From contig CAUWAG010000020.1 in NCBI GenBank assembly GCA_963556695.1, positions 2,914,001 to 2,978,000 of the forward strand: a DNA stretch of 64,000 bases. The letters run 5' to 3'. How positions within the stretch are numbered: position 1 is the stretch's first letter; the number at the start of each line of letters is the position of its first letter. The DNA comes from Anthostomella pinea. Its lineage: Eukaryota; Ascomycota; Sordariomycetes; Xylariales; Xylariaceae. The position numbers were made by a program, and so were the translations under genes. Positions 35,153-46,428 of this stretch are shown here, one piece after another. The notes under the pieces were generated by a model. The model saw only the letters and a program-made list of their open reading frames with translations, was not told the origin of the DNA and did no database searches.

Positions 35153-37118
35153 GGTTGGCTGCGTGGGTCGTGTAAGTCGCCGGCAAGTACTCTTTTTTCT
35201 TTGTCAGACCGTGCACAACACGAATCAGCAGACGCCAGCGGGTCACTCGGGTACCTGGGTGGGGGAAATGACGATAAGTGATCTCTCGAGCACCTAGAGG
35301 CACGGATGGTGAAGTGGCAGAGAATCCTAAGACATGATGCCAGCTCAAGGACGACCAGTTCTGCAATGCGAGTGCCCACGACGGCAGTTTTGGGGCTCTC
35401 GCCGCTCATTGGCCATTCCCGCCGGCCAAGACTGGCGATTGACCTATAGGAACCCCGGTCTACACCGAAAACGACAGCTTCTCGAGCTCACGAATGCCGG
35501 CGTCGCACCCTCACCGAAGCCGTCCCAGGGATCATGTGACAACCATGGCCGGCTTACGCCTGCTCCAGACGCCGATTTGTTGCTTTTGGGGGCCGTTTCT
35601 GCCAGCGCTGTGCAAACGGGCTCTTCGTCGAGGACGACAGCTTTTATAGTCGAATTCATAGCTATCGAGGTCAGTTGAGCCTCCTCCAGCTGCGTCTCTA
35701 GGACTAGGTGTCTGGCAAGCCACAAACGCACCACGCCCAATACATCTGGACGGATTGGGAAAGCAGCCTGGGCTTCAACGAGGGTACGTGCATGGTCGTT
35801 TGCAAGGTCACCCTGCAGGTTTGCCTCCGCCAACACCCCTTGATGATGACACCAGGGGTTCACATGTACCCCAGCACCGGTGTAGTCACCGACTGGGACA
35901 TGGGCAAGTCACTTGCCCTTGGTTCCAGACCTCGACTTTATAAAACCAACGTTCCCCTGTCGTGTCATTTTATGCATTTTGGTGCTCCCCCACTCGTCCC
36001 TGCTGGTGGAGGGCTCCTTGTTTATATATCACCCCGGCGTCGCTGCGAAGCACACCCTTCTGTCTGCCCTGTTCCGTCTGGACCTCCTCGTCTACGTATC
36101 TTGAAGGCGCGCTCTCGAATGATGTGCACGTGACTGCCGTCGCTATGTAACTGTCGAGTGCGAGTCTTCGGGCTCTATGAACCACATGCCCTAATAGCAC
36201 GCTGCCCTGCTTCCAGATGGTATTCGCCAGGTCTCTATCATACTCCTACTCGTGACTTGCCCATTAGTTCTCGAGCAAGAGGACGAAGGACCAGTTCCAC
36301 TTCGAGTGTCCATACTCCTCAGTATGCGCACCCTCTTGAGGACGAGGACGTGCCGCTGGTAGGGAAAATTGTGATGACTGGTACATGTGGACAGCAAAGT
36401 GCTCACCTCCAACTCCTACCAGGCCTCTCGAAGGCATAGCGTCTCTGAGTGCTGGAGGCATTGCCTAGTGCCCAAGTGACTCCACGGCAGTTCTTGTTAT
36501 ACTTCAAGCCACTCAAGTGCATCTAACCTGGCTATAGGCTGCGCAAGATGCATATGGATGGATGACGCGTATGAGGCTCTGCAGTCACACGTTAACATAA
36601 TGCTGGTAGGTCCGCATCAAATGAGCGGGAAAGCACACCTCACATGGACGCGACGGAGCACGCGACGGGCTTCTGCCTTGGTCGCGGATATGTTGAGCCC
36701 ATCCAAGACGACACGGTGGGGGAAGCGTCCCAGAGCTAACATGGCGCACTATAAGAAGCGGTAGATTCATGACGAGTGGCAGCTTCAGCAAGACATCATA
36801 TTCTTGGAACCTGTCTTTCACATTTTCTCCACCCGTCTACGTCAAGGACATGGTTCTTCAAGGACGAAACTGTTGCAGGAGAACTGACAACGACAGCCGG
36901 AAGCTCATCTCCTATGATAATGCTTTAATAATTTATAATAAGTTAGGGTAAAACGTTAAGAACTAAAGACGTTGTTCTATTAACCGAATGTTATCTCTTA
37001 TTGACCGTCGTTCTTACCGAAGCCAGTTAATTCTATCCCTTTCCCGTCGTACTTGCATCAGCTGCATTCGTTCGTCCCAAAGCCGGTTAACACTATCTTC
37101 CAAGTCATCCTGCTCACG
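35153..37118. other. Intergenic spacer (about 2 kb)
   Basis: Between two minus-strand genes. No supported gene; short frames on both strands look random. A small AT-rich patch at about 36905-36985 (TTAATAATTTATAATAAGTTAG) resembles the RIP-like DNA further right and may be a remnant of a transposon. Confidence 0.5.
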
Positions 37119-37997
37119 TCATCGTCGTGGTTCTAGGGAAATGGGTTCCCCCTGGTGCTCCGGGGCCATAAGAGCTCGTTGTAGTTCCAACCGCTGCCTT
37201 CCTTCGTCCGGATCTACCAGGGTCATGACGTCCCGCCCGTGCTCCCGGGCCATAAAACCTCGTGGTACTTCTCCCATCCAATCCCGAGGACCATGATCTG
37301 CTGGGGGCATCGCTCGAAATGGCCTCTCACATGCGCAGCCTGGGTCCAGCTCGCCACATTTGTAGCAGAACTCGGTACCGCACATGCAGATCATGTGGTT
37401 GCAGCCGTCGATCTTCTCGACAAGCACACGGCATTTCGAACACTGGACCCAACCGTTGCTCTTCGCCAGTGTCTGGAGTTCCACCTCGACCGGGCATCTT
37501 TCGCCGTTACCGTGGGGTTCCTTGCGACAGTGTCGACACATCGAAGCCGAGCAGGCCGGGCAGGTCGCAAGTTCTCCTATAATCTTGTGGCTAGGTATCC
37601 ATGCCCTGCAGGCATCGTGACCACAGCGCATGTCCCCGGCATTCTCGCGGGCTCGCTCCGAGTGTATGGCGAGATAAGCCGCCGCGGTCTGGCGGCCCAG
37701 TACGTCCCGAATCGTCGCGGTTACTGGCACTTCCTGACAGCAGCGCGCCGGGTTGGGGAAGTTGCTGAATAGACTACGGGTACAATCGTGGTAGGCGTAG
37801 TGCGCACAGGAGTGAAGATGAACTGCCTTGTCCTTATTAAGGTCATCCATGCAGTAGACGCATGACACCATTTCTGGACGTGGTGCGAGAGATGCCTCGA
37901 CGTCGATGTGTTCGCCTTCTGTCTGCATGTCGTCGTTGTGCTGGACAGCTTCCTCGAAATGCAGCAGCCTTGCGAGCAGCCTTGCGAGCAGTGCCAT
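37119..37997 (-). CDS. RBR (RING-IBR-RING) E3 ubiquitin ligase
   Basis: Single-exon frame of 292 residues. RING1 begins at C46 (CVYCMDDL), with SCAHYAYHDC and CC around residues 63-87. The IBR region holds CGHDAC (125-130), CPAC, MCRHCRKEPHGNGERC (146-168). RING2 is WVQCSKCRVLVEKIDGCNHM, then ICMCGTEFCYKCG (183-215). The Cys in GCNHM (C199) is at the position of the catalytic thioester-forming residue of RBR ligases such as parkin and HOIP. Such enzymes take ubiquitin from an E2 onto this Cys before transfer. The N-terminus is Leu/Ala/Arg-rich (MALLARLLARLLHFEEAV), with a repeated LLAR unit. Fungal genomes carry many short RBR proteins of this kind, mostly uncharacterised. No introns were seen, and it sits 2 kb from the previous gene, towards the accessory island. 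Confidence 0.88.
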   Translation of the reverse strand: MALLARLLARLLHFEEAVQHNDDMQTEGEHIDVEASLAPRPEMVSCVYCMDDLNKDKAVHLHSCAHYAYHDCTRSLFSNFPNPARCCQEVPVTATIRDVLGRQTAAAYLAIHSERARENAGDMRCGHDACRAWIPSHKIIGELATCPACSASMCRHCRKEPHGNGERCPVEVELQTLAKSNGWVQCSKCRVLVEKIDGCNHMICMCGTEFCYKCGELDPGCACERPFRAMPPADHGPRDWMGEVPRGFMAREHGRDVMTLVDPDEGRQRLELQRALMAPEHQGEPISLEPRR

Positions 37998-39362
37998 GGT
38001 GTATGATATGGTGGGACGAAGTTTTTCTTGTAAGTCGTTAGGTTTTCGTGGACTTCCCGTGTGGCCGGCGGTGAAAGATGAACGTGTGCGTGTTGTAGTG
38101 GGGTTGTCAAGAAGTGAGTGTGTGACTGGTTGTTGCGTTCCTCTCCAGATTAATATACCTGTGAAAACACATCTCCTTAACCTTAAACAGGACTACATGG
38201 GCCATTTGTACTCGCCCACAGCCACCATGAACTTTGTTACCTACTAGCCTATCTCCGTATCGTATGTTGGCTGCTACACTGAACCCTCACAAGTCTCCGT
38301 GCACCCCTCATTCACCAAGCAAAAGGTGCGTTTATCATACATGGAATAAGCATTAAAGATGACTTTGTAGCTATGAGCTGCTTATCGCAGTGTGCTTATT
38401 CCAATATTTCCGGATTCCTTGCGGGAGATCTCGAATCCTATCAACAGCAAGAACTCGGGTGACCCTGGCTCCGGGCAAGTATATAAAGTAGTGGCAACCA
38501 CATCGGAAACTCACACGCGCTCCAGCTCCAGAGCTACTGGTCTGGTCTCCATGATACCAGACTTGAATGGTAGGCCATGATTGCGAGCCAGCATTCATTT
38601 TCTACGGGCAGGTGTCATTGTGGACCAGGAGCTGGCCAGGTATGTTGTCTTGCGATTTCACGATTTCGATTAATTTTGTTTCTAAAGCTCTAGGGAGGAG
38701 CCAAACCCAAATACCACAAGAGACAACATAAAGCAGAGCCCTCGTGCTGTACGCTAAGTCTATCAAAATAAAACGCCACAAATCATCTCCTCTTGTGTTA
38801 TCGTTTCGGTCAATAACTTTCGTGTTGGCTGCTTTACGATCCGGGGTCTGCGATACTCCCGTCACACCAGGTCAAACCCCCTACCGTTGCTGATAACCTG
38901 CAGCCTCCTGGATGGTGTTATCCAGGGGCCGTAATGGCCTAAATCCCAGCTGATACTGCTTTTTGCGGCTGAACTCTTCTCTGGTCTGCATTTAGGCTAC
39001 CACATGTGCATGTTAAGTCATCAAGTGATGGTTGGGTCATCTGACCGTCCGCATGTACGTGGGGCATGTAGCAGGACAGGGGCTTTACCCCTATTGACTG
39101 TCGTCGCGCCACTTGCTTCTTCAAGGGTAGGGCATTTAGGAGTCTACCACGACGGGTCATTCAAGAGCTTCGTGGCCCGACTTGGCTAAGGACGGTGCTC
39201 TAGCCCTCGTCGATAAAACTGATAGACATGAATAGTAAGCATATTACCAGATAAACAAGGGGAAATCGACGTGTCCTCAATAGGTATCTGTCCTCTCTGC
39301 CTCATAACTACTATACTCTGCTCTGTGGATCAGTCACCTCCTGCATCGGGGTCATCACTGAG
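37998..39362. other. Intergenic spacer
   Basis: About 1.4 kb separating the RBR gene from the 3' end of the acidic-repeat gene. No supported coding or RNA feature. Confidence 0.5.
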
Positions 39363-40592
39363 TCACATACCCCCTGCATGCCCAGCTCCAGCACCATCCG
39401 TAGTCCCAGATCCAATATTTACCCCATCCGCATCAGCTTCACTCGTATCGCTAGGTGCAATGAGATTATGACCCGTGTTGTCTGCAGCGTCTTCGTTGTC
39501 ACCAGGTCCAGGGTTACCTGCATCGTTGTAGTCAGGGGACGGGTCTTCTCCGGCGCCAGCACTCCCGGCTCCGTCGCCATCTTTGTCGGGCTCGCCAGCC
39601 TCCGTGTTATCATTATCTCCGCTCGATTTCTCAAGGGAACAATTTCTCCATTCTCAGGGCTACTGCCACTCTCGTAGACGTCCTCGTCGGCGGCGGCACT
39701 GGCGGCACCTCTAGGGGTATGTTCTGCATCGCCACTACCTTCGCCACCTTCACCAGCTTCTCCGGCGCCAGCACTCCGGGCTTTGTCACCCTCATTTTCG
39801 GGCTCGGCTGCCCCCGTATCATCATGGTCTCCGCTCGCATTCTCAGGAGAAGCTTCTCCATCCTCAGCGCTACTGCCGCTCTCATCATTACCCTCATCAG
39901 CATCAGCGCCAGCACCTTTGTCGGTGGTACCATAGGCGGCACGTGTAGCGGCGCCTTCGCTGGTAATTTCTTCATTGCCATCGCGTTCATCACCTTCACC
40001 ACCTTCACCACCTTCACCGGCGACAGCAGCATCCACCACACCAGCCCCAACACCGTCACCGCTAATTTGACATCAGCCATGGTGCATGGTGGAGGGCGGT
40101 GTCTGTGTCTTACGCTGCGGCCTCCCCCGCTGCCTCCTCTCCTGCTGCCTCACCCACTGCTTCTGCCTCACCCGCTGCTTCTGCCTCACCCGCTGCTTCT
40201 GCCACACCCGCTGCCGCTGCCGCTTCCTCTGCCTCTCTCACTGTCTCTCCTGCTGCCGCCGGCTCTCCCCCACCTCCACCTCCACGCTTGGAGCCTTTCG
40301 GTCCGTATTTCTCCATGATCTCCTTTACCCCAGGTTTCTTGCGCTTATTCGTTCCCAAAACTCCCATAACCATACCAGTAGCACCCGTAGGCCCCCATGC
40401 CTTTTCGAACTCGGCAAGAGCTTCCTTACGGTCCTTTGCGTAATCCTTCTGCTCCCGGTACGCTGCTTTGCGCTCGGAGACCATGCGGTGGAAGTTGGAC
40501 TCCTTGGGCGGGGGGCCGGTGCCGCCGGCCATCAGCCAGAAGTGTAAAGGGATGCGCTTTGCGGGCTCGGGGTCGCTGGTCATATTCGGCAT
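39363..40592 (-). CDS. Ala/Glu- then Gly/Asp-rich low-complexity protein, probable frameshift in the tail
   Basis: Start ATG at 40592-40590 (MPNMTSDPEPAKRIPLHFWL). Exon 1 (40592-40114) encodes a short charged region (AAYREQKDYAKDRKEALAEF, EIMEKYGPKGSKRGGGGGG) and then GEAAGEA-type repeats. A 52-nt intron (GTAAGA at 40113, ATTAG at 40062) joins AAA to GDGVGAGVVDAAVAGEGG. The second exon encodes acidic repeats such as ASPENASGDHDDTGAAEPEN and GAGEAGEGGEGSGDAEH. In the annotated frame this ends at 39419 after a non-acidic stretch. One base out of phase, from about 39637, the acidic repeat continues (SSGDNDNTEAGEPDKDGDGA, GNPGPGDNEDAADNTGHN) to a stop at 39363. So the tail carries either a one-base frameshift or a very short (34 nt) intron. 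Function unknown. The promoter resembles that of the damaged gene family to its right. Confidence 0.6.
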
Positions 40593-41323
40593 TTTGGCAA
40601 TCTGGGAATGTGGGTGGTTGGAGGAACGGGGAGCTTTTGGTGGCAAAAGGGCATATGGCTAAATCGCGGTTCGCACGGGCGTCGTGTGCATATCTAGTAG
40701 TAAAGGACCTCAGCAACGAGGGTCCAAGGAGGTGTTGGGGGTGGCACTTGGGTTACAGATGAAGCTCACCAGAGCGCACCACGAGATACTAGTAGGAAGC
40801 TTCCTTGCAGGTGTGTAGCAAACATTACTAGAAAAGGGAGATCCGTGGATGCCAGTGCACCAGTGGAAAAGTCGAAGAAATAGGAAGGCTCCATTGGGTC
40901 ATTGCAGTGTGCTGGATTGTACATCTGATTCATGAACATAATGGACTGAGGAGCATTTTTCACAATGATGTGTCACGATGATTCCCCGCCACTTAAGCAT
41001 GACTATGCAGACAATCAGAGAAGGGAACGAAATTTGAGATATAATGACGCTACGCGTTTCCATCTCGAGTCGTAGCTTTGCTTGCATCCTGCCTCGTGCC
41101 TCATGCCTTATACTTTGTACATCATGACCAACATTTATCATGGGGGTATTTCAACGAAATCCCACCAAAGCGCAAGAAAAGAAGAAAAAAGGAAGTCCCA
41201 ATCCCAATCCCGATCCCACGTCCACGCAAAATCCGTCGTACATCTGCACTGTCCATGTAGCCAGATTCCTGACTAACGATGTGGTCGAAGCGAGCGACTA
41301 CAGAAGCAATTGAGCCGAAGCAA
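40593..41323. other. Intergenic: promoter of the acidic-repeat gene and 3' flank of family copy 1
   Basis: The stretch 40670-40715 is closely similar to 57625-57680, upstream of family copy 3 (shared words GGGCGTCGT, ATATCTA, GTAGTAAA and CAACGA). The stretch 41045-41170 is similar to the 3' flanks of family copies 3-5 (shared words CTACGCG, GTGCCTCATGCCTT-like, GGGGTATYTCAAC). No gene is supported. Confidence 0.55.
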
Positions 41324-42352
41324 TCAAGCCGAAGCAAGCGTAGCGAGGGCACGAGTATTGCCAGCCATGCTCCAATTCGGGTCCTTCTCCCACTTCGCTG
41401 AGTAACGAGGGTGAATTCGCATGTGCTGAACCTCAGGAGTTCGAATACGAGCGGCACCGACCTGAGCGCACAGCTTCGCGTTCACCATATCCAGATTCAG
41501 AGCCACAGGCACGCTCTCGACCTTTCGGTGCTTGGTCGACTCGTCGCTGTCGCTGTCGCTGTCGTCACCGCTGTCGTCATCGAGCGCAACAGCAGAATCA
41601 ATAGAGATAATAGACCACTGCAGGGTACAGAGTTAGCTATCAGTGTTCTCAAAGATTTCTGGGGATTGTACAAATCTCTGTGGTGGCCTTATCTCAGTGC
41701 TCAAACCAGAGACTGGGCATTGCAGCAATAAGGGGTGATTGTGGCTGGTGTAGCTAGTATGGTTCGTTTTATGGGTGGCCAGTCCCCTATTCACCAATAT
41801 CAAGCCACACCAGCCACAATCACCCCTTATTGAATGGACAGTCTCTCGCTTCAGCACTGAGATAAGGATGGGTATAGTAACAGAAATGACTTGCCTTGTC
41901 GCTGTCACAGTCAGTCTGTTCATGATTGTCACCCTCGCTCTTGAGGCTAATGACGTCGTCCTTGTCCTTTCCCATAAGCCGCTGGGGAAGATGCTGAACC
42001 ATGCTTGCGCGGATGACAGGCGAGTGCACCATACCATGGCTCCGGGTGGTGCCGCTGGCGGATGCTGTACTGCAGCAACGGAATCTTATGATCTCCGGGT
42101 CCTTGAGTGCGTCGGAAGTTCGACGGCTGTTGTTCGGCACAGGTGGAACAACCGTACCAGGGGTAATGATATCCTCGAAGTCATCGCTATTGCCATCCAT
42201 GTCGCTGGTCATATCCTGCCAGTCGTTCTCGATGGTTGATGCGGTGCCTCCATAGATTGACTCGTCATCATCTGATCCGATCTTATCGAAGTCGGTGTCC
42301 TCATGTGCGCCTAGCAGCTGAGTGCGTTTCTCGTAAAATTCGTACGGCTGGT
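41324..42352 (-). pseudogene. Family copy 1: lacks the N-terminal exon region
   Basis: I do not recognise this family; it occurs five times between 41 and 62 kb. Last exon 41617-41324: WSIISIDSAVALDDDSGDDS, then LDMVNAKLCAQVGAARIRTP and HMRIHPRYSAKWEKDPNW, stop TGA. The upstream exon ends at 41895 (TDCDSDK) and reads back through PPVPNNSRRTSDA and FYEKRTQLLGAHEDTDFD to about 42352, with no stop. The intron (41894-41618, 277 nt) starts with GC (GCAAGT) where other copies have GTAAGC, and contains a MITE-like element. The N-terminal segment found in copies 2 and 4 (MAxFxxHS...RLKxKLS) is missing. Instead, the sequence before 42352 looks like family 5' flank, so the copy is 5'-rearranged. It is the least damaged within its coding part. 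Confidence 0.6.
41687..41867. mobile_element. MITE-like inverted-repeat element inside the intron of copy 1
   Basis: Left arm starts CCTTATCTCAGTGCTCAAAC (41687) and runs to GATTGTGGCTGGTGT. The right arm is its imperfect reverse complement, ending GCTTCAGCACTGAGATAAGG (41867). Arms are about 62 bp, differ at a handful of positions and by a 4-base indel, and flank a unique core of about 57 bp. Total 181 bp, with no coding capacity. It has the form of a miniature inverted-repeat transposable element. A target duplication is not clear, so the family is unassigned. Other family copies lack it in the same intron, so it arrived after duplication. Confidence 0.6.
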
Positions 42353-42819
42353 CTATCCAGAAAAGTTGCGTGGTTTAAGAAGATGAAGACCCAGAGAAGC
42401 AGATCTGTGACGGTGGTATGTGGTGCCTGAGGCAATACGAGTCGGGGAAAGCTGGTGAAGATGAACAGGCGGTGGTCTGGCCGGAAGAAAGGTGGTGCGC
42501 GATGGCAGAATACCAAGAATCAAGATGGATGGATGCCTTAGGCAGCGAGACGGTCCAGAGCAGGTAGTGGAGGCCGAGACGATCGAGGTAATGTCGAGAG
42601 GCTCGTCAACATGGAAGCGAAAGTGGCCCAAGTGTAGTTCGTCGCTCGAGAAGATGTGGAAACAGAAAGTTCAGCCAAAATGAAAACGCTGGCGAAGGGA
42701 TGGTTGAGAGGTGAAGGAAAGTGGGATATCGAAGATTGGATTGGTGAATACTTTGGGAGATGTACCTGAGGTGGCAGCCAGACGTAAGGTGGTCTGCGGC
42801 AATAGAATTTTGAAGTGAA
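42353..42819. other. 5' flank of family copy 1
   Basis: Contains words shared with the 5' flanks of copies 3 and 5 (for example GTGCCTGAGGCAA). No intact gene. It grades into AT-rich DNA after 42800. Confidence 0.5.
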
Positions 42820-43380
42820 ATTGTGAAATTATTAAGTGTTATATATTAAAGGGAAGAAGAAGATCTCCTCTAAGATAGGGGTAAAGCCCCCTTTATATTT
42901 AATTAAGTAATCTTATATAATTCTTTAAAACAACTAGATAATTATAATAAACACTTGTTATTTAAACTAATTAAAAGCTAGTATTTATAATATTATAAGT
43001 ATATTATATATGTTTTAAAGCTAACGCTTTAATATATTCAACCTTTAAAGCTACTTAAAACCTTATTTAAGCCTATTATAATTTTATTATTATTATAATA
43101 TTTAATGCGCTCTTTTAAACTAAAGGTATTACTATTAATTAACAACTAGTTAAAATATTATAACACTTTAAAGCTATTATAAAGGGCCTTTTAGCGTGTA
43201 ATTATACGCTAGTTAAAATGTTATAACATTTTTAGCTACTTTAATCGACCTTAATAAGCCTTAAAAGCTTAAAAAAGTGTTGAATTTTACCTTTAATATA
43301 GCCTTTATAAAACTATCTGCTAGTATTTTGTTAATATTAAAATACTTTATTTAAAATATAGCTAGTTTAGATCTTTTAAT

Positions 43381-43560
43381 TGTGACGGTCCACAGGTGGT
43401 CCATCTGATTAGGTGACTAGTCACGTGTAGATTAGATAAGGGAGACGGGACCATATCTGCTGCAGCCCTTGGCTGTACGCACATCTGTTCCTTTTCTTTC
43501 ACCTTGTTATTTTCGGAATACAACACCAGATTCCAGCACCCCGCCGCAGGCATCGTGACA
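43381..43560 (+). mobile_element. Solo LTR 1 (180 bp) with perfect 5-bp target duplication
   Basis: A GC-balanced island inside AT-rich DNA. It starts TGTGACGGTCCACAGG and ends CAGGCATCGTGACA, so it has the canonical TG...CA termini of a retroviral-type long terminal repeat. The five bases before it (TTAAT, 43376-43380) are repeated exactly after it (43561-43565). No internal retrotransposon sequence is present, so it is a solo LTR left by recombination. Strand is arbitrary. Its ends resemble those of the island at 52472-52683. Confidence 0.8.
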
Positions 43561-43616
43561 TTAATAAATATAATGCTTTCACACTCGTATATACTTCGTT
43601 TAATAATAAAACTTAA

Positions 43617-43819
43617 TGTTGGAACAGGCTTGAACGATCAATCATAATACTCGAGTATGGGGTCAAGGTCATGATGTTGCTGATGGTTGGATTGGGAGGT
43701 CTAGCTGGACCTGAAGGTCTGGCTAAGTAACCTCGCAATCCGGTATCTATCTCTTATCTAATCATACATGTGGGTCTTGGTATAGATGGTTTGCAGGCTG
43801 GAATTGCATAGATCCAACA
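43617..43819 (+). mobile_element. Solo LTR 2 (203 bp) with perfect 5-bp target duplication
   Basis: A second GC-balanced island in the AT-rich block. It starts TGTTGGAACAGGC and ends CATAGATCCAACA: TG...CA ends with a short inverted repeat, TGTTGGA/TCCAACA. It is flanked on both sides by CTTAA (43612-43616 and 43820-43824). No coding sequence. It is a different LTR family from solo LTR 1, and lies only 56 bp from it. Strand is arbitrary. Confidence 0.8.
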
Positions 43820-45982
43820 CTTAATATTGTAAGTTAAATAAATAGCTTTAATATCATTAAAGCGTAATTAAAAGGCGTTAAAACTATAATTAAGTTTGTT
43901 TATTAATTTTTAAAAATAAGCAGCTTTCTTTACAGCTTCGTTGATAACTTACTATTTTTATGTTAAGTTAACTATTAATTAAGCTGTAACAGTTTAAAAC
44001 TTCAAAGACTATAAGATAGCGCTTTAAATTAAATTAAATAAGTAATTAAAGATTAATTCAACGCCTTTTTAACGCTTTTAAGTAATTAATATTAATGTTA
44101 TTTTTAAAAGATAAGCTTTTTAAGCGTATTAATAAGAGTTTTAATGTATTTAAAGCGTTTATAACAAATATTTAAATCTTTGCTGTTTTAAAAATAATAA
44201 TAAAGTCTTTTAACCGTAATAAGTTGTACGGTTTTAAGAAAATAAAAATATCGTAAAAACACATTTATAAAGTAAAAGACATTAAAACGTACATAATACG
44301 TAAAAAAGTTCTTAAGTCTAATTAAAAATTCATACTTATAAATAACTTCCAACATATCATCGCTTTTGGCTTTATTTTAATCTATCTTTTTAATTATATA
44401 AGGTAAAATAAGAACGTTTAAGCGCTTTATATATGCTTTCAAAAGCTATAAAGAACTGGTTTTACAGTTTTTAACAATCTTAACGCCGAATAAGTATTAT
44501 ATAACCTTTAAAAAAAAAATTTAAGAGCTTTAAAAAACTTTCCTTTAAACTAATCAACTTTGAAATGATTTACTTCCAAAATAACAAAGTTCTTTACGTA
44601 ACTAATTAAGAAAATGCCGCGTTTTATAAAGCAATAAACGGTATTATTAAAGATGAAAGGCTTAAAGTTAAACTTTCAAAACGCCTTTTAAAAACGCTTT
44701 TACCATTAATAAAAGCTCTATTTAAAGCTATATAAAGGATTTTTAAGCTTAAAAATCATTTCTAGTCATTAACTAATAGATTTTCCGTCAGGATATATCG
44801 TAAAGAGCTTTTTAAAGCCGTCAAAAGTCTCTATGTAAAAGTTTTTATTAAATGTTCTTATTAAAAACGTAGAGGCGGCGTTTATTTAATCAATCTTTTA
44901 ATTTAAAATAGCTATAATAACTAAAAGGATTTTTTAAAAAGCTACTCGTATTTTAAAAGCTTAAATTTTAATATAATTAGATCTATACCGTTATATAAAC
45001 TTATAAGCAATAACCTAATTTTCATAGCATTTAATAAAGCTACTAATCAGGTTGAATTCATATTTAAATATATAATATAACGTTAAAAGCTTTTAATTAT
45101 AAAGTAATTTAAAGCGTAAAAAGCTAGAAAAGTTTTATTTTAAAATAGCGCGTAAATCTTAACGTTTGTTTCTTTTAAATATTAAAACGCTTTAAAAATA
45201 TTATTACTTATTAGTAAACAAGAACTTTATATAGTTTAAAGTTTATGTTATTATAAAGGTTAAACAAAACCTAATTAATATATAACGTTTAAATTGTTAA
45301 AAATAATAATATTTTAAAAATAAAATTAATATCCATTAAAATGTAATAATTATAGGTTTTTTAAATACGCTTTTTGAGTAACACCTTATCAAGCTTTATC
45401 TTAGTTTATATACGCGGTATTAAAATATACTTAAAAATGAAATTAATAAAGCAGTTTTAATAAACTAATTAATAAATCGATCAAAATAGTATTAAATTTA
45501 TCGTTATTAAGTATATTAAAAAAATATTATTATTATTAAATATGATAAAAAAGATAAATAAGGTCTTTAAAGTAACAATAAGGTTATTAATATGGATTTG
45601 TTTTTATGATTATTATTTAAGGTTGTAAAGCTATCTAAATAAATACCAAACTTATTTAATATATATTAAAGATCGTTTATATCTTTTGAAAAAGATAGCT
45701 TCTTTAAACTGCTTTTATTATTAATAGGTTTCTTTTAATTGTTGAATATATTATAAAAGTCGGAAAAATATAAATTAACTATTTACATATAACGTAATTA
45801 TTTAAAGGCTTAAAATAAATAATAGTAGTAATAAACTTTGTTATAAGTAAGTAAACTTAATATTAATTTGGATTAATTAAGTAAAAAAATCGTTTTTTAT
45901 AAACGTACAAAATAGTTTTATTACTTTAAACGCGCTTTTATTATAATAGATAAACTATGCAATATTTCTGGATCAATAATTA

Positions 45983-46158
45983 TGAAGCGAGCAGGTATGC
46001 GGGTCAAATATATTGTTGTGCGTGGGTTGGTTATCTAGCCAGCTAGGTGAGGGCTGCCACTATATATAGTAGCAGTCCCTCTTTATCTTATCTATCTAGC
46101 CGCCACCTGATTGGCTAGGGCACTCACTTACAGTGGGTCCCCCTGGTGACGTGTGTCA
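45983..46158. mobile_element. Possible third solo LTR (GC-balanced island)
   Basis: Starts TGAAGCGAGCAGG and ends GACGTGTGTCA (TG...CA). It has a promoter-like TATATATAGTAGCAG in the middle, as LTRs often do. The flanks are only near-identical (AATTA against AATAA), or alternatively AATAAT on both sides with two extra bases, so the duplication is not perfect. It resists the AT bias around it, like the other islands. Confidence 0.5.
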
Positions 46159-46228
46159 AATAATTTATTTAAATCAGGCTTATATTTTTATAAATAATAT
46201 CGTTATAAAAAGATTTATATGAACTTTA

Positions 46229-46428
46229 TGAGATTCTAGAAGGGTCACAAGCCTTGGGGTGTGAGCGGTCGCTGCAAACGTTGTTGTCATTCTCAAGTAT
46301 GTTTGGCAGGGCTAATCTACAGCTAAATATCATACTGCACCATGCCAGGGTGGATCCACTTGTCCTTTGGCAGCCCCCTAGCGGGTACTGCACCTAAAGG
46401 CACCATATCTGGGATCCAACATCTGACA
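46229..46428. other. GC-balanced island of unknown type in the AT-rich block
   Basis: Reads TGAGATTCTAGAAGGGTCAC through GATCCAACATCTGACA. The termini could be an LTR (TG...CA), but no target duplication is seen. Its sequence is not recognised. Confidence 0.35.

Noticed and set aside
40086..40547. Plus-strand frames of 114-199 codons rich in Pro/Leu/His or Ala/Ser
   Set aside because: Antisense to the GEA-repeat region; repeats in one strand open frames in the other.
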